Position numbers and translations under genes: made by a program
From: Niallia sp. XMNu-256
Lineage (GTDB): Bacteria; Bacillota; Bacilli; Bacillales; Cytobacillaceae
Direction of reading: 5' to 3'
NCBI RefSeq assembly: GCF_036670015.1
Contig: NZ_CP137636.1
Coordinates: 3,946,501 to 4,010,500, forward strand
Length of the DNA: 64,000 nucleotides
The notes under the pieces: generated by a model
The model's input: only the letters and a program-made list of their open reading frames with translations
What the model was told of the DNA's origin: nothing
Database searches by the model: none
In this document: one piece after another, positions 1-8,551 of the stretch
Numbering within the stretch: position 1 is the first letter of the stretch
Layout of the letters: each line of letters starts with the position of its first letter

Positions 1-1
1 T

Positions 2-598
2 GTCACGATTCTTGGACTAGGCGGCGTTCTTTTTACGATGTTAACTCAACTTCGTATTAACGTAACAAATATTTATAGTGCTTCCCTATCATTGTCCAAC
101 TTTTTTGAGAATGTATTTCGTTTCAAACCCGACCGCCGCTTCTGGGTTGTCGTTTCAGGCGTCGTATCCATCATATTAATGCTTGGTGGTATTTTAGATT
201 ATTTAGGCAGTGCGATGACTTTCCAAGGGGTTCTTTTAATGGCATGGGCCGCTATTTTAGTAACAGATGCACTTGTCGTGAAAAAGCTGCTTAAAATTGT
301 TCCGCAAGATTATGAAGCAAGACAAGAGAAGTTATATAAATGGAATCCTGCTGGGGTTGCCCCGCTAATTATCGCAAGTGTTCTTGGAACGATTGCTGCA
401 TTAGGATTTATGGGGACGTTCCTGCAAAATACAGCTACCTTCTTTGCAGCTTTATTAGCATCCGTGCTTACGATTGTAGTGGCTGTTTATACAAAAGGAA
501 AATACTACAGTAAAGAGTCTGTGGAAACAAATGTAAAACAGAAATTAGAAAAAGAACGAAAAAGATCAACCATATCAAGAGAATTACCTGTTGATTAA
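2..598 (+). CDS. NCS1-family purine/cytosine permease, C-terminal part (5' end outside window)
   Basis: The reading frame is open from the first bases, so the true start lies upstream of the window; about 199 C-terminal residues are visible. The stretch TQLRINVTNIYSASLSLSNF resembles the late transmembrane part of cytosine/purine permeases of the NCS1 (nucleobase:cation symporter) family, and four to five hydrophobic segments follow. The last 30 residues are a charged cytoplasmic tail rich in Lys and Glu. Members import nucleobases or related compounds by cation symport across the inner membrane; the substrate cannot be read from this fragment. A hairpin terminator follows the stop by 13 bases. 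Confidence 0.7.
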   Translation, partial: VTILGLGGVLFTMLTQLRINVTNIYSASLSLSNFFENVFRFKPDRRFWVVVSGVVSIILMLGGILDYLGSAMTFQGVLLMAWAAILVTDALVVKKLLKIVPQDYEARQEKLYKWNPAGVAPLIIASVLGTIAALGFMGTFLQNTATFFAALLASVLTIVVAVYTKGKYYSKESVETNVKQKLEKERKRSTISRELPVD

Positions 599-610
599 TA
601 TAGTACTTAA

Positions 611-636
611 AGAGAGGGTCGCAACCCTCTTTTTTC
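611..636 (+). terminator. Intrinsic terminator after the permease gene
   Basis: A GAGGGT/ACCCTC stem with a four-base loop is followed by six T residues, just after the permease stop codon. Confidence 0.8.
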
Positions 637-881
637 TTTGGAAAAATGAACCTGTAAAACTTCATTTCCTTGATTGCTTTGAAGCCCATCCCCCTTTGCA
701 TTTATTTTGACTCTTTATTATTAAGATGTTAGCTTGTATGTACAAATTGGGTAAGGGATTAAAAGAGTTAAGAGCAAGTAAAACCTCTTTTTGATCAGGA
801 AAAAGATTAGATCAACGTGGCATTTTAGCTCCCCATTTAACCTTTTCATTTGTAGATTTAAACCAGCGATGCAGAAAGGAT

Positions 882-1880
882 ATGATGGAGAAAATGAATA
901 CTTTTCAAGCAATGGTACTGGACAAAATCGGTGATGAGACGAAATTAGAAGTGAAACAATTAACTTTAGAGGATTTGCCAAAAGGAGACGTAACCATTCG
1001 TGTCGCTTATTCTAGCGTGAATTTTAAGGATGGTTTAGTGGCCATGCAAGGTCAATTTGTCGAGTCCTATCCTTTAGTTCCAGGTATTGATTTAGCTGGA
1101 ACGGTTACAGATTCAACCGATGAACGATTTAAGCCTGGTGATGAAGTGATTGTGACAAGCTATCAATTAGGTACCGGACATTTTGGCGGGTTTAGTGAAA
1201 TGGCACGAGTCCCTTCGGAATGGGTCGTTCCTCTTCCAAAAGGCTTGTCTTTAAAAGAAGCGATGGTCCTTGGAACCGCTGGACTCACCGCAGCTTTATC
1301 CGTGCAAAGACTTGAAGATAATGGGCTAGAACCTAGCCAGGGACCGGTATTAGTAGCTGGTGCAACAGGCGGAGTTGGAAGTATAGCCGTTAACATTTTG
1401 GCTAAAAGAGGCTATGAAGTTGTAGCGAGTACAGGAAAAGCGAATGAAGAAGCCTTTTTAAAAAAATTAGGGGCTAAACAAGTGATCAATCGGAATGACA
1501 TCATCGACTCCGATCAAACGCCGATTCGTGAGGAAAAATGGGCAGGCGCGATCGACCCAGTAGGCGGAAAAACGCTCCAGTATATTTTAAGTACTTTGAA
1601 ATATGACGGTTCTGTGGCTACATGTGGTTTAACGGGTGGAATTGAAGTCTCTACAACCGTTCTCCCTTACATTTCAAGGGGCATTAATTGGCTTGGGATT
1701 GACTCGGTTGAATTTCCAATGACAAAGCGTTTACAAGTTTGGAATCGTCTCGCCGATGATTTGAAACCAACATCGTTAAATGACGAATTAGTGAATGAAA
1801 TTTCATTGAAGGAGCTTCCAAGTGTACTAGCTAATATTTTAGAAGGAAAAGTACGTGGAAGAACGCTTGTTAAACTGTAA
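882..1880 (+). CDS. YhdH/YhfP-family quinone oxidoreductase (acrylyl-CoA reductase type)
   Basis: Medium-chain dehydrogenase/reductase of about 330 residues, the normal family length. The N-terminus (FQAMVLDKIGDE) and the early SSVNFKDGLVAMQG segment are characteristic of the YhdH/AcuI subgroup, which lacks the zinc ligands of alcohol dehydrogenases. The dinucleotide-binding loop is VAGATGGVGSIAV near residue 155. Such enzymes use NADPH to reduce activated double bonds, for example acrylyl-CoA; the physiological substrate here is unknown. Three in-frame ATG codons (882, 885, 894) compete; an AGAAAGGA box at 873-880 and a GGAG at 887-890 make 885 or 894 as likely as 882. It is monocistronic and is followed at once by the 52-bp hairpin array. 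Confidence 0.85.
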   Translation: MMEKMNTFQAMVLDKIGDETKLEVKQLTLEDLPKGDVTIRVAYSSVNFKDGLVAMQGQFVESYPLVPGIDLAGTVTDSTDERFKPGDEVIVTSYQLGTGHFGGFSEMARVPSEWVVPLPKGLSLKEAMVLGTAGLTAALSVQRLEDNGLEPSQGPVLVAGATGGVGSIAVNILAKRGYEVVASTGKANEEAFLKKLGAKQVINRNDIIDSDQTPIREEKWAGAIDPVGGKTLQYILSTLKYDGSVATCGLTGGIEVSTTVLPYISRGINWLGIDSVEFPMTKRLQVWNRLADDLKPTSLNDELVNEISLKELPSVLANILEGKVRGRTLVKL

Positions 1881-1882
1881 AA

Positions 1883-2390
1883 AGGTCGTTTACATTCCGG
1901 TATGAAGGTCTTTTTCTAGTTAACAGTTTAGATTTTTGGTCTTCATCGACGGTATGAAAAACCTTTTTCTGGTTTACGATTAGGCTTTTTGGTCTTCATC
2001 GACGGTATGAAGACCTTTTACTAGTTAACGGTTTAGATTTTTGGTCTTCATCGACGGTATGAAAACCTTTTTCTGGTTTACGATTAGGCTTTTTGGTCTT
2101 CATCGACGGTATGAAGACCTTTTTCTCGTTAACACTTACGTATTTTGGTCTTCATCGACGGTATGAAAACTTTTTTCTGGTTTACGATTAGGCTTTTTGG
2201 TCTTCATCATCGGTATGAAGACCTTTTTCTCGTTAACGATTTAGATTTTTGGTCTTCATCATTGGTATGAAGACCTTTTTCTGGTTTACGATTAGGCTTT
2301 TTGGTCTTCATCGACGGTATGAAGACCTTTTTCTGGTTTACGATTAAGGCTTTTGGTCTTCATCGACGGTATGAAGATCTTTTTTTCCAT
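1883..2390 (+). repeat. Tandem array of 52-bp units, each a terminator-like hairpin
   Basis: Nine full units begin at 1938, 1991, 2043, 2095, 2147, 2199, 2251, 2303 and 2355: the spacing is exactly 52 bp except the first (53, one extra A). A degenerate tenth unit starts near 1883. Each unit holds GGTCTTCAT, a 7-base loop (usually CGACGGT), ATGAAGACC and a T run: a 9-bp stem plus T tract, that is, a rho-independent terminator shape readable only on the plus strand. Spacers alternate mostly between a CTAGTTAAC/CTCGTTAAC type and a CTGGTTTACGATTAGG type, giving a 104-bp higher-order period. Some units (1938, 2043, 2147) have stem mismatches. It fills most of the gap between the oxidoreductase gene and ywqB. 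Confidence 0.95.
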
Positions 2391-2517
2391 TCTCCTTCCA
2401 CCCTAAACAATTCCGTGTTTCAAAAGTAACCCAGAACCGTTTCCTCATTTCCCCTGTTTGCACCTTCCCAAAGGAATTGTATAATAAAAGAATATGGATT
2501 TTTAAGGAGGTGGTGTT

Positions 2518-4125
2518 GTGGAGTTGATTCCGGAGCGTTTAGTTGAGCCGTTGCAGTGGTTTTCGAATGATTGGAAAGAGCGGTTAAAGCCTGAGCTTGC
2601 AGATGATGCGGCAGTCGTGCAAAAGGGACTAATCTTGTACCGGCAAGGCTCAGTCATTCAATTGAAATTGGAGAAAGATGAAATCGTAACTGGGATCGTT
2701 CAGGATGTGACGCCAGCGAAAATTAAGTTGGACCTCAACATTCCTTATTTAAGCGAATGCTCATGTCCTGGAGATGGAATTTGCCGTCATCAAATGGCTG
2801 CCTTTTTTCATCTGCTTTCCCGCGGCAATTCCGTTTCGGCTTGGGTGGAAGCATGGCGCCAGCCGCTTCGTGAACAAAAGCAAGCCCAGACACTCCATAT
2901 TGGGCGGGCGAAGGATTTATTAAAAGGCAAAGGCCCAGCAGAGCCTAATTATGAAAATTGGACCCACTCTTTTCGTGAAAGCTTTGATCTGCTTATGAAC
3001 GGAAATGGCGATCCAAAGCCGTATCTCATCAATGAACTCTATTCTGTTTATGAACGGCGAGTCGTTGCCGCTGCTCCTCTCGAGATGGAATGGAGAAATT
3101 TATATATGCTTGTGGCGAGAGTCGTTTCATTTCAAAAGCTGTTACGCCTAAGTACGGAATTAGAACATGATGAAACAATAATCAACCATCATTACCGCCA
3201 TCTTTTTCAAAATATACTTGATGATACTGAACAATTAACTTATAAATTATCCGTCCAGTCCCGTCCATTTGCTTTTGATCAATTTATTGAAAAATTAAAG
3301 GATGAGACTGCTCAGCTTCTTACGGAAGAGGCCAGCGTGGATTTTGAACGAATTCATTTATTCCGTCGCTTATGGACCGATTTATTTAAAAACCGAACAT
3401 GGCGTGAGGAAATGGCAGCCCAGCTCACTCAACACGCTTCCCTTCAATTATCGGTTAAGGTCGGATTGATTCATTTAAACATCCTCCTCGGAAATGATGA
3501 GGAGGTCAAGGAAGAGATCCTTGCCTGTGATGCTAACATCACACCTTATTTTTTCTATTGGTTTGATCTGTTTAACGCGAAACAGATGGAGTTTTATATT
3601 CATCATTTTATTGGGTTAATGAAGGATTATTTAAGCGCACATGGAACCTATTTCGGCTCACGGCAATTTATGCATATGGCCTTACGAGCCATTGGGCCGT
3701 ATTGTACAGAACACAATCGTCCAGATTTACTAGAACGTGCCTATATTCATACCCTTCCCTATAGCTTTTACGATTACCAAGACTTTCTTTTTGAAAAAAA
3801 AGAGTATCAGAAATGGATGGAATTACAGACATATAACGGGTTTACTTTTGAGTCCTTGTCAAAGGATACGTTGAAAACACTGCAAACAGAGGCACCTGAG
3901 ATTCTCCTTCCTCTTTATCACCAAGGAATTCAAGCCGATCTTGATGGGAAAAATCGGGCGTCTTACCGCCAAGCTGTACGGAAGTTAAAGAAGCTTCGCA
4001 CGCTTTATAAAAAAGTGAAGCGTCTTGATGAATGGGAGCAGTACTTTGACCTGCTTTTATTCCGAACGAAACGGATGCGTGCCTTCCAAGAAGAATGTAA
4101 AAGGGGAAAACTGATTGATGCTTAA
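2518..4125 (+). CDS. ywqB: SWIM zinc-finger protein, YwqB-like
   Basis: The 535-residue product has a SWIM-type zinc-binding motif, CSCPGDGICRH, at about residues 81-92 (CxCx(n)CxH); the rest is largely helical with no other recognisable catalytic motif. SWIM fingers bind nucleic acid or mediate protein contacts and are often encoded next to SWI2/SNF2 ATPases. That holds here: the stop overlaps the start of the SNF2 helicase gene, as with the ywqB-ywqA pair of B. subtilis, which implies co-translation and probably a joint role in DNA or RNA polymerase remodelling (inference). Start GTG at 2518 follows a strong AAGGAGGTGG site at 2504-2513. Confidence 0.8.
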   Translation: MELIPERLVEPLQWFSNDWKERLKPELADDAAVVQKGLILYRQGSVIQLKLEKDEIVTGIVQDVTPAKIKLDLNIPYLSECSCPGDGICRHQMAAFFHLLSRGNSVSAWVEAWRQPLREQKQAQTLHIGRAKDLLKGKGPAEPNYENWTHSFRESFDLLMNGNGDPKPYLINELYSVYERRVVAAAPLEMEWRNLYMLVARVVSFQKLLRLSTELEHDETIINHHYRHLFQNILDDTEQLTYKLSVQSRPFAFDQFIEKLKDETAQLLTEEASVDFERIHLFRRLWTDLFKNRTWREEMAAQLTQHASLQLSVKVGLIHLNILLGNDEEVKEEILACDANITPYFFYWFDLFNAKQMEFYIHHFIGLMKDYLSAHGTYFGSRQFMHMALRAIGPYCTEHNRPDLLERAYIHTLPYSFYDYQDFLFEKKEYQKWMELQTYNGFTFESLSKDTLKTLQTEAPEILLPLYHQGIQADLDGKNRASYRQAVRKLKKLRTLYKKVKRLDEWEQYFDLLLFRTKRMRAFQEECKRGKLIDA

Positions 4126-6925
4126 AACACGATATATCCGAATTAACGTAACTGATTTGGGAGAAGACCGGTTTTTTATAAGTGCAATTAATGAAAAGGA
4201 ACGAACTCATCCCCCATCGACTTGGCAGTATTTACTGTTTAATTATCATCGAGAAACTTTTTACGGCACGATGGTTGAAACAATGACCGTGGATGGGGTC
4301 GAAGGAATTGTCTTGAACGGCTGGCAGCTAGCAACCCTTTTTGCCCATGATCAGTTCAACCGTATGATTGACTGGGATTGGGATGAGACGGCCGAAATTT
4401 GCCTCGCCTCAGCTCATACGATTCATGATGCCATCCTTGAAAAAGAATGGATGCCTGACTTTTCCGCTTGGGAACAAGATCAATTTCGTTGGAGTCTGCC
4501 TGATCGTGTTATCGATGAATTCACCGCCGAGTTTTGGGAAAGGGAAGAAGTTCTTTCGTTCGTGAAAAACTGGTTCAACCAGGCTTTGAACGATTATTTG
4601 AATCAAAATGAAAAGTTAAAAGTGACATTTGGTGAAAAAATCACGACTTTACGCGAAGGAACCCTCTCTCCCCATCAGTTGGCAGCTTTCTTTGATGAAG
4701 AAAGTTTTCGCGTTTGGATGGGGATTACGGATGACCCTCTCCCATTTACACTCGGATTGAAACTTGAGGAACCAGCGGATATTAGTGACTTTTGGTCGTT
4801 GGAAGTGTTTCTGCGTGACAAAAAGAACCCTTCTCTTGTCGTTGATTATGGAAATGAAAGTGGCTATGTAAAGTCTTGGCTTCCTCATCTGGAAGGAATT
4901 CCTCACGAAGAGCAGCGCTGGATTCGTCTTTTCCCGTGGCTCCAAGGGGACAAAGGACTAACAGATAAATTAACGGAAGAAGAAGCATGGATTTTCCTAA
5001 CCGAGGCCAGTGAAACACTGCTTGCCTTAGGGGTTGATATCCTCCTCCCTTCCTGGTGGCAAGCAATGAAATCGGCCAACCTAAAGGTGAAGGCGAAGGT
5101 AAAAGGAACGACCGCCAGTCACCGTCAATCGTTTGTCGGCTTACAGGCTGTGCTTGATTATGACTGGCGTTTTTCCATGAATGGTGTGGACTTGTCAGAA
5201 GATGAATTCAACAGTCTCGTCGAAGAAAAACGAAAACTCGTTTACATTCGCGGCCGCTGGATTAAACTGGACCCAAGTTTTATCCATCAAATTCAAGAAC
5301 TAATGAAGCGAGCGGAAAAAGAAGGTATTCATGTCCGTGATATTATCGAACAGGAACTTCTTGGTGATGAAAATGGCGAAGTCGAAGATCTTGATGACCC
5401 GCTTGCAATGGGAAAAATTCAAATTGAATTAAACCGAAATTGGCGGCAAATGGTCAAAGGCTTACGGGATTTCAATAAGTTGCCGCTAGAAGAGGTGCCA
5501 GACTCTTTGCAGGGTGAATTGCGGCCATATCAACAGCTTGGGATGAGCTGGCTGTTGTTCCTGCGCCGCTACGGCTTTGGTGCAACGTTAGCCGATGATA
5601 TGGGACTTGGAAAAACGATTCAACTCATCTCCTATCTTTTAAAAGTAAAAGAAGCAGAAGATGCCGGTCCTGCTCTGATCATTTGCCCGACATCGGTTCT
5701 CGGAAACTGGCAAAAAGAGTTAGAGAAATTTGCCCCTAGCTTATCGGTTTACCTTCATTATGGATCAAACCGGTTGAAGGCCGAGGAATTTACAAAAGCT
5801 GCTACAGAGGCAGAAGTGGTCCTGACTTCCTATGGTTTGTGCCATCTAGACTTTGCTGAATTTGAGTCACTGACTTGGAGTTCCATTGCGATCGATGAAG
5901 CACAAAATATTAAAAATGCCGGCACGAAACAGTCTCGAGCGGTCAGAAAGTTAACAGGACGGCACCATATCGCCTTGACTGGAACCCCGATGGAAAACCG
6001 GCTATCCGAGTTATGGTCGATCTTTGATTTCACAAACCATGGCTATCTCGGCAGTCTCGGCCAATTCCAGAAGCGGTTTGTAGTTCCGATTGAAAAAGAT
6101 AATGAAAAGCCCAAAATTAGCCAGCTGCAATCATTGATTCGGCCGTTCCTCTTACGGAGAACGAAAAAGGACGAAGATGTTGCCTTGAACTTGCCGGATA
6201 AATTGGAGCAAAAAGAATATTGTCCATTAACCGCTGAACAGGCTTCGTTGTATGAACAATTGGTGAAAGACACGTTAGCTGATATCGAAAGGTTCACTGG
6301 CTTTGAGCGCAAAGGCCTTATTTTACAAATGTTAAGCCGCTTGAAGCAATTATGTAACCATCCAGCTTTGTATTTAAAAGAAGAACGGCCAACAAACTTA
6401 GTGGAGCGTTCAGCAAAGCTTGAGAAGTTACAGGAAATTATTGGTACAGTAATCGACCAAGAGGAAAGCTGCTTAATTTTCACGCAATATATTGAAATGG
6501 GCCATATGATTCAAAAAGTGTTGAAAGATGAATTTAATGTAGAGGTTCCATTTTTAAATGGAAGTGTACCAAAGCAGCAACGGGACAGAATGATCACCCG
6601 CTTCCAAAACCGAGAATTTCCGGTGTTCTTGCTGTCGCTGAAAGCTGGTGGCACGGGCTTAAACTTAACGGCAGCCAATCATGTCATCCACTATGACCGT
6701 TGGTGGAACCCGGCTGTTGAAAATCAAGCGACCGACCGCGCCTACCGTATTGGCCAGGAACGGTTTGTTCACGTTCATAAATTCATTTGCACAGGCACAC
6801 TTGAGGAAAAAATTGATTTAATGCTAGATAAAAAGCAGGCATTGAACGATGAAATCATTCAAAGTGATAACTGGATTACCGAGCTTTCCACGGATGAGCT
6901 TCGGGACTTGATCCATTTAGGGTGA
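4118..6925 (+). CDS. ywqA: SNF2-family ATP-dependent helicase, YwqA-like
   Basis: A 935-residue SWI2/SNF2 ATPase. The N-terminal ~450 residues match the SNF2-helicase-associated type of accessory region; the ATPase follows with Walker A DDMGLGKTIQ near residue 495, a DEAQ box (IAIDEAQNIKN) near 594 and the C-terminal helicase motif QATDRAYRIGQ near 870. Such proteins translocate on double-stranded DNA and displace bound proteins. ATG 4118 was chosen over TTG 4115; both overlap the ywqB stop, and AAAGGGGA lies about 10 bases upstream. A hairpin terminator follows at 6963. The specific cellular target is not evident from sequence. Confidence 0.9.
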   Translation: MLKTRYIRINVTDLGEDRFFISAINEKERTHPPSTWQYLLFNYHRETFYGTMVETMTVDGVEGIVLNGWQLATLFAHDQFNRMIDWDWDETAEICLASAHTIHDAILEKEWMPDFSAWEQDQFRWSLPDRVIDEFTAEFWEREEVLSFVKNWFNQALNDYLNQNEKLKVTFGEKITTLREGTLSPHQLAAFFDEESFRVWMGITDDPLPFTLGLKLEEPADISDFWSLEVFLRDKKNPSLVVDYGNESGYVKSWLPHLEGIPHEEQRWIRLFPWLQGDKGLTDKLTEEEAWIFLTEASETLLALGVDILLPSWWQAMKSANLKVKAKVKGTTASHRQSFVGLQAVLDYDWRFSMNGVDLSEDEFNSLVEEKRKLVYIRGRWIKLDPSFIHQIQELMKRAEKEGIHVRDIIEQELLGDENGEVEDLDDPLAMGKIQIELNRNWRQMVKGLRDFNKLPLEEVPDSLQGELRPYQQLGMSWLLFLRRYGFGATLADDMGLGKTIQLISYLLKVKEAEDAGPALIICPTSVLGNWQKELEKFAPSLSVYLHYGSNRLKAEEFTKAATEAEVVLTSYGLCHLDFAEFESLTWSSIAIDEAQNIKNAGTKQSRAVRKLTGRHHIALTGTPMENRLSELWSIFDFTNHGYLGSLGQFQKRFVVPIEKDNEKPKISQLQSLIRPFLLRRTKKDEDVALNLPDKLEQKEYCPLTAEQASLYEQLVKDTLADIERFTGFERKGLILQMLSRLKQLCNHPALYLKEERPTNLVERSAKLEKLQEIIGTVIDQEESCLIFTQYIEMGHMIQKVLKDEFNVEVPFLNGSVPKQQRDRMITRFQNREFPVFLLSLKAGGTGLNLTAANHVIHYDRWWNPAVENQATDRAYRIGQERFVHVHKFICTGTLEEKIDLMLDKKQALNDEIIQSDNWITELSTDELRDLIHLG

Positions 6926-6962
6926 TCCTCAGGAAGGGGATCTCTCTTATCCTTTACATTGA

Positions 6963-6995
6963 AGCAGCTACCTTTATGAAGGGGCTGCTCTTTTA
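6963..6995 (+). terminator. Probable terminator after ywqA
   Basis: AGCAGC and GCTGCT arms around an AT-rich loop are followed by CTTTT. A 62-codon open frame across this site (6922-7110) looks incidental. Confidence 0.55.
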
Positions 6996-7221
6996 TTTGG
7001 CCTACCTTGTTGAACAAAAACTAATCCGCCTACGGCAACATCTGTGTGACCAGCATGCTGCAGACCTTGAGCTACCATTGGTGAAGATGAATGAACCCCC
7101 TCCTAATTGAATTTTCACCATATTACCTATTTAAATAGTGTAATATCTTTGAAAAACTAGATTTTTCAAGATTATCGAACTAACTTTCCTTCATTAATGT
7201 TATAATAGATAAAAGTTTTTT

Positions 7222-7446
7222 TACTTCATTCAACAAATGTTTTTTGTACCGAAAGCTTGCGACAGGTACAGAAGCCACTTCTAAATTTAAGAAATAAATG
7301 CAGCCGAATTTTCTGATTTAGTGTGGTTTCAACCCCTGGCTGAATGAAGTTATGCCTCCGGCGGATGCCTCGGATTTTTTAAATGTTTTTTATCGAACAA
7401 GCACAGGTGTTAATCCGGGCGCATATTCGACGAGACGAATTTTGAT
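7222..7446 (+). repeat. Dispersed repeat family A, copy 1 (about 225 bp)
   Basis: The rest of the 548-bp gap between ywqA and the DUF1646 gene. It is the inverse-orientation homologue of 30662-30842 and, more distantly, 23594-23782. Shared landmarks in order: ACTTCATTCA near 7222, TTTGTACCGA...GCGACAGGTA, TGAATGAAGTTA near 7344, CCTCCGGCGGATGCC, a CGGATTTTTT tract, a short inverted repeat, CCGGGCGCA and a final inverted pair around CGAATTT. No coding capacity was seen. Confidence 0.8.
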
Positions 7447-7473
7447 AAAGTTCATAGAAAGGAATTTGGTCAC

Positions 7474-8484
7474 ATGATTGGATTATTTATTATCTTAATT
7501 TTAGTACTATTTTTACCTTTTACCGTAAAAAAAGTCGAACACAACTTAGAAGTCTTCCTTTTTATTATGGGCATTGCGGCGGCTATTGTGAGCGGCATGA
7601 TGAACATGGATTTAATAGAAAAGGCCTTGATTGATCCGATTCAAATCACATTAGCGGTTCTCATCGCAGGTTTAATTACAAAGTGGGCGCAAGTACCATT
7701 GGAAAAAGCAATCTTAGCGACCAGTAAGGCTCTAACCCCTCGAATCTTCCTCGGGTTAATGGTCATCGTGTTAGGGTTGGCTTCAAGCATTATTACGGCC
7801 ATTATTGCCGCCATTATTCTTGTTATCATTGTGAATGTATTGCCGCTTGAACGCCAATCTGAAATTCGTATTACGATCTTAGCTTGTTTTTCGATTGGTT
7901 TAGGTGCTGCGTTAACACCGATTGGTGAGCCACTTTCAACCATTGTAGTTAGTAAAATGGGAGAGGACTTCGGGTATTTAATGGGACTGATTGGTCCTGA
8001 AGTCATTCCAACCGTCATTGTATTAGGAATTATTTCTATATTTTTTGTTAAGACAAACCCAAGTTCAGATACATTAACGGCCGAAAATCCTGCTGAGTCT
8101 TATAAAGAAATTATCATTCGCGCCGCGAAAATTTATCTATTTGTAATGGGGTTAACATTCTTAGGACACGGTTTCGAACCACTGATTGAGACATACATCC
8201 TTGGCTTAAGCCCAGCCCTATTGTATTGGATTAATATGATTTCGGCTGTTCTTGATAACGCAACCCTTGCTGCTGCAGAGGTTAGCCCGGCTATGGATGG
8301 CGAAACGATTCGCGCGATTCTTCTTGGTCTCTTGATTGCAGGCGGGATGTTGATTCCAGGAAACATTCCTAACATTATCGCTGCAGGCAAATTAAATATC
8401 ACAAGTAAAGAATGGGCCGTCTTCGGTCTGCCAGTTGGAATCATTATTATGGCATTATTCTTTGTGATTTTGTTCGTATTTTAA
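7474..8484 (+). CDS. DUF1646 family integral membrane protein (putative cation transporter)
   Basis: 336 residues, almost entirely hydrophobic, with about ten predicted membrane segments starting at residue 3. The opening (LVLFLPFTVKKVEHNLEVFL) and the segments ALTPIGEPLST and GNIPNIIAAGKL recall the ion-transporter superfamily and match DUF1646. Members are predicted to be cation transporters or antiporters, but no substrate is established. GAAAGGAATT lies about 11 bases before the ATG. It is monocistronic, flanked by dispersed repeat A upstream and a good terminator downstream. Confidence 0.75.
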   Translation: MIGLFIILILVLFLPFTVKKVEHNLEVFLFIMGIAAAIVSGMMNMDLIEKALIDPIQITLAVLIAGLITKWAQVPLEKAILATSKALTPRIFLGLMVIVLGLASSIITAIIAAIILVIIVNVLPLERQSEIRITILACFSIGLGAALTPIGEPLSTIVVSKMGEDFGYLMGLIGPEVIPTVIVLGIISIFFVKTNPSSDTLTAENPAESYKEIIIRAAKIYLFVMGLTFLGHGFEPLIETYILGLSPALLYWINMISAVLDNATLAAAEVSPAMDGETIRAILLGLLIAGGMLIPGNIPNIIAAGKLNITSKEWAVFGLPVGIIIMALFFVILFVF

Positions 8485-8492
8485 TTTCTTGG

Positions 8493-8521
8493 ATCCGTCT
8501 ACCTAGTAGGCGGATTTTTTT
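8493..8521 (+). terminator. Terminator after the DUF1646 gene
   Basis: Stem ATCCGTCTAC/GTAGGCGGAT (10 bp, one G-T pair) with a 3-base loop and a run of seven T. Confidence 0.85.
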
Positions 8522-8551
8522 GGGTTTGGGTTAAGGGGAGAACCGAGTCCG

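Noticed and set aside
6922-7110. 62-codon frame overlapping the ywqA stop
   Set aside because: It spans the likely ywqA terminator, lacks a convincing ribosome site and resembles nothing known.
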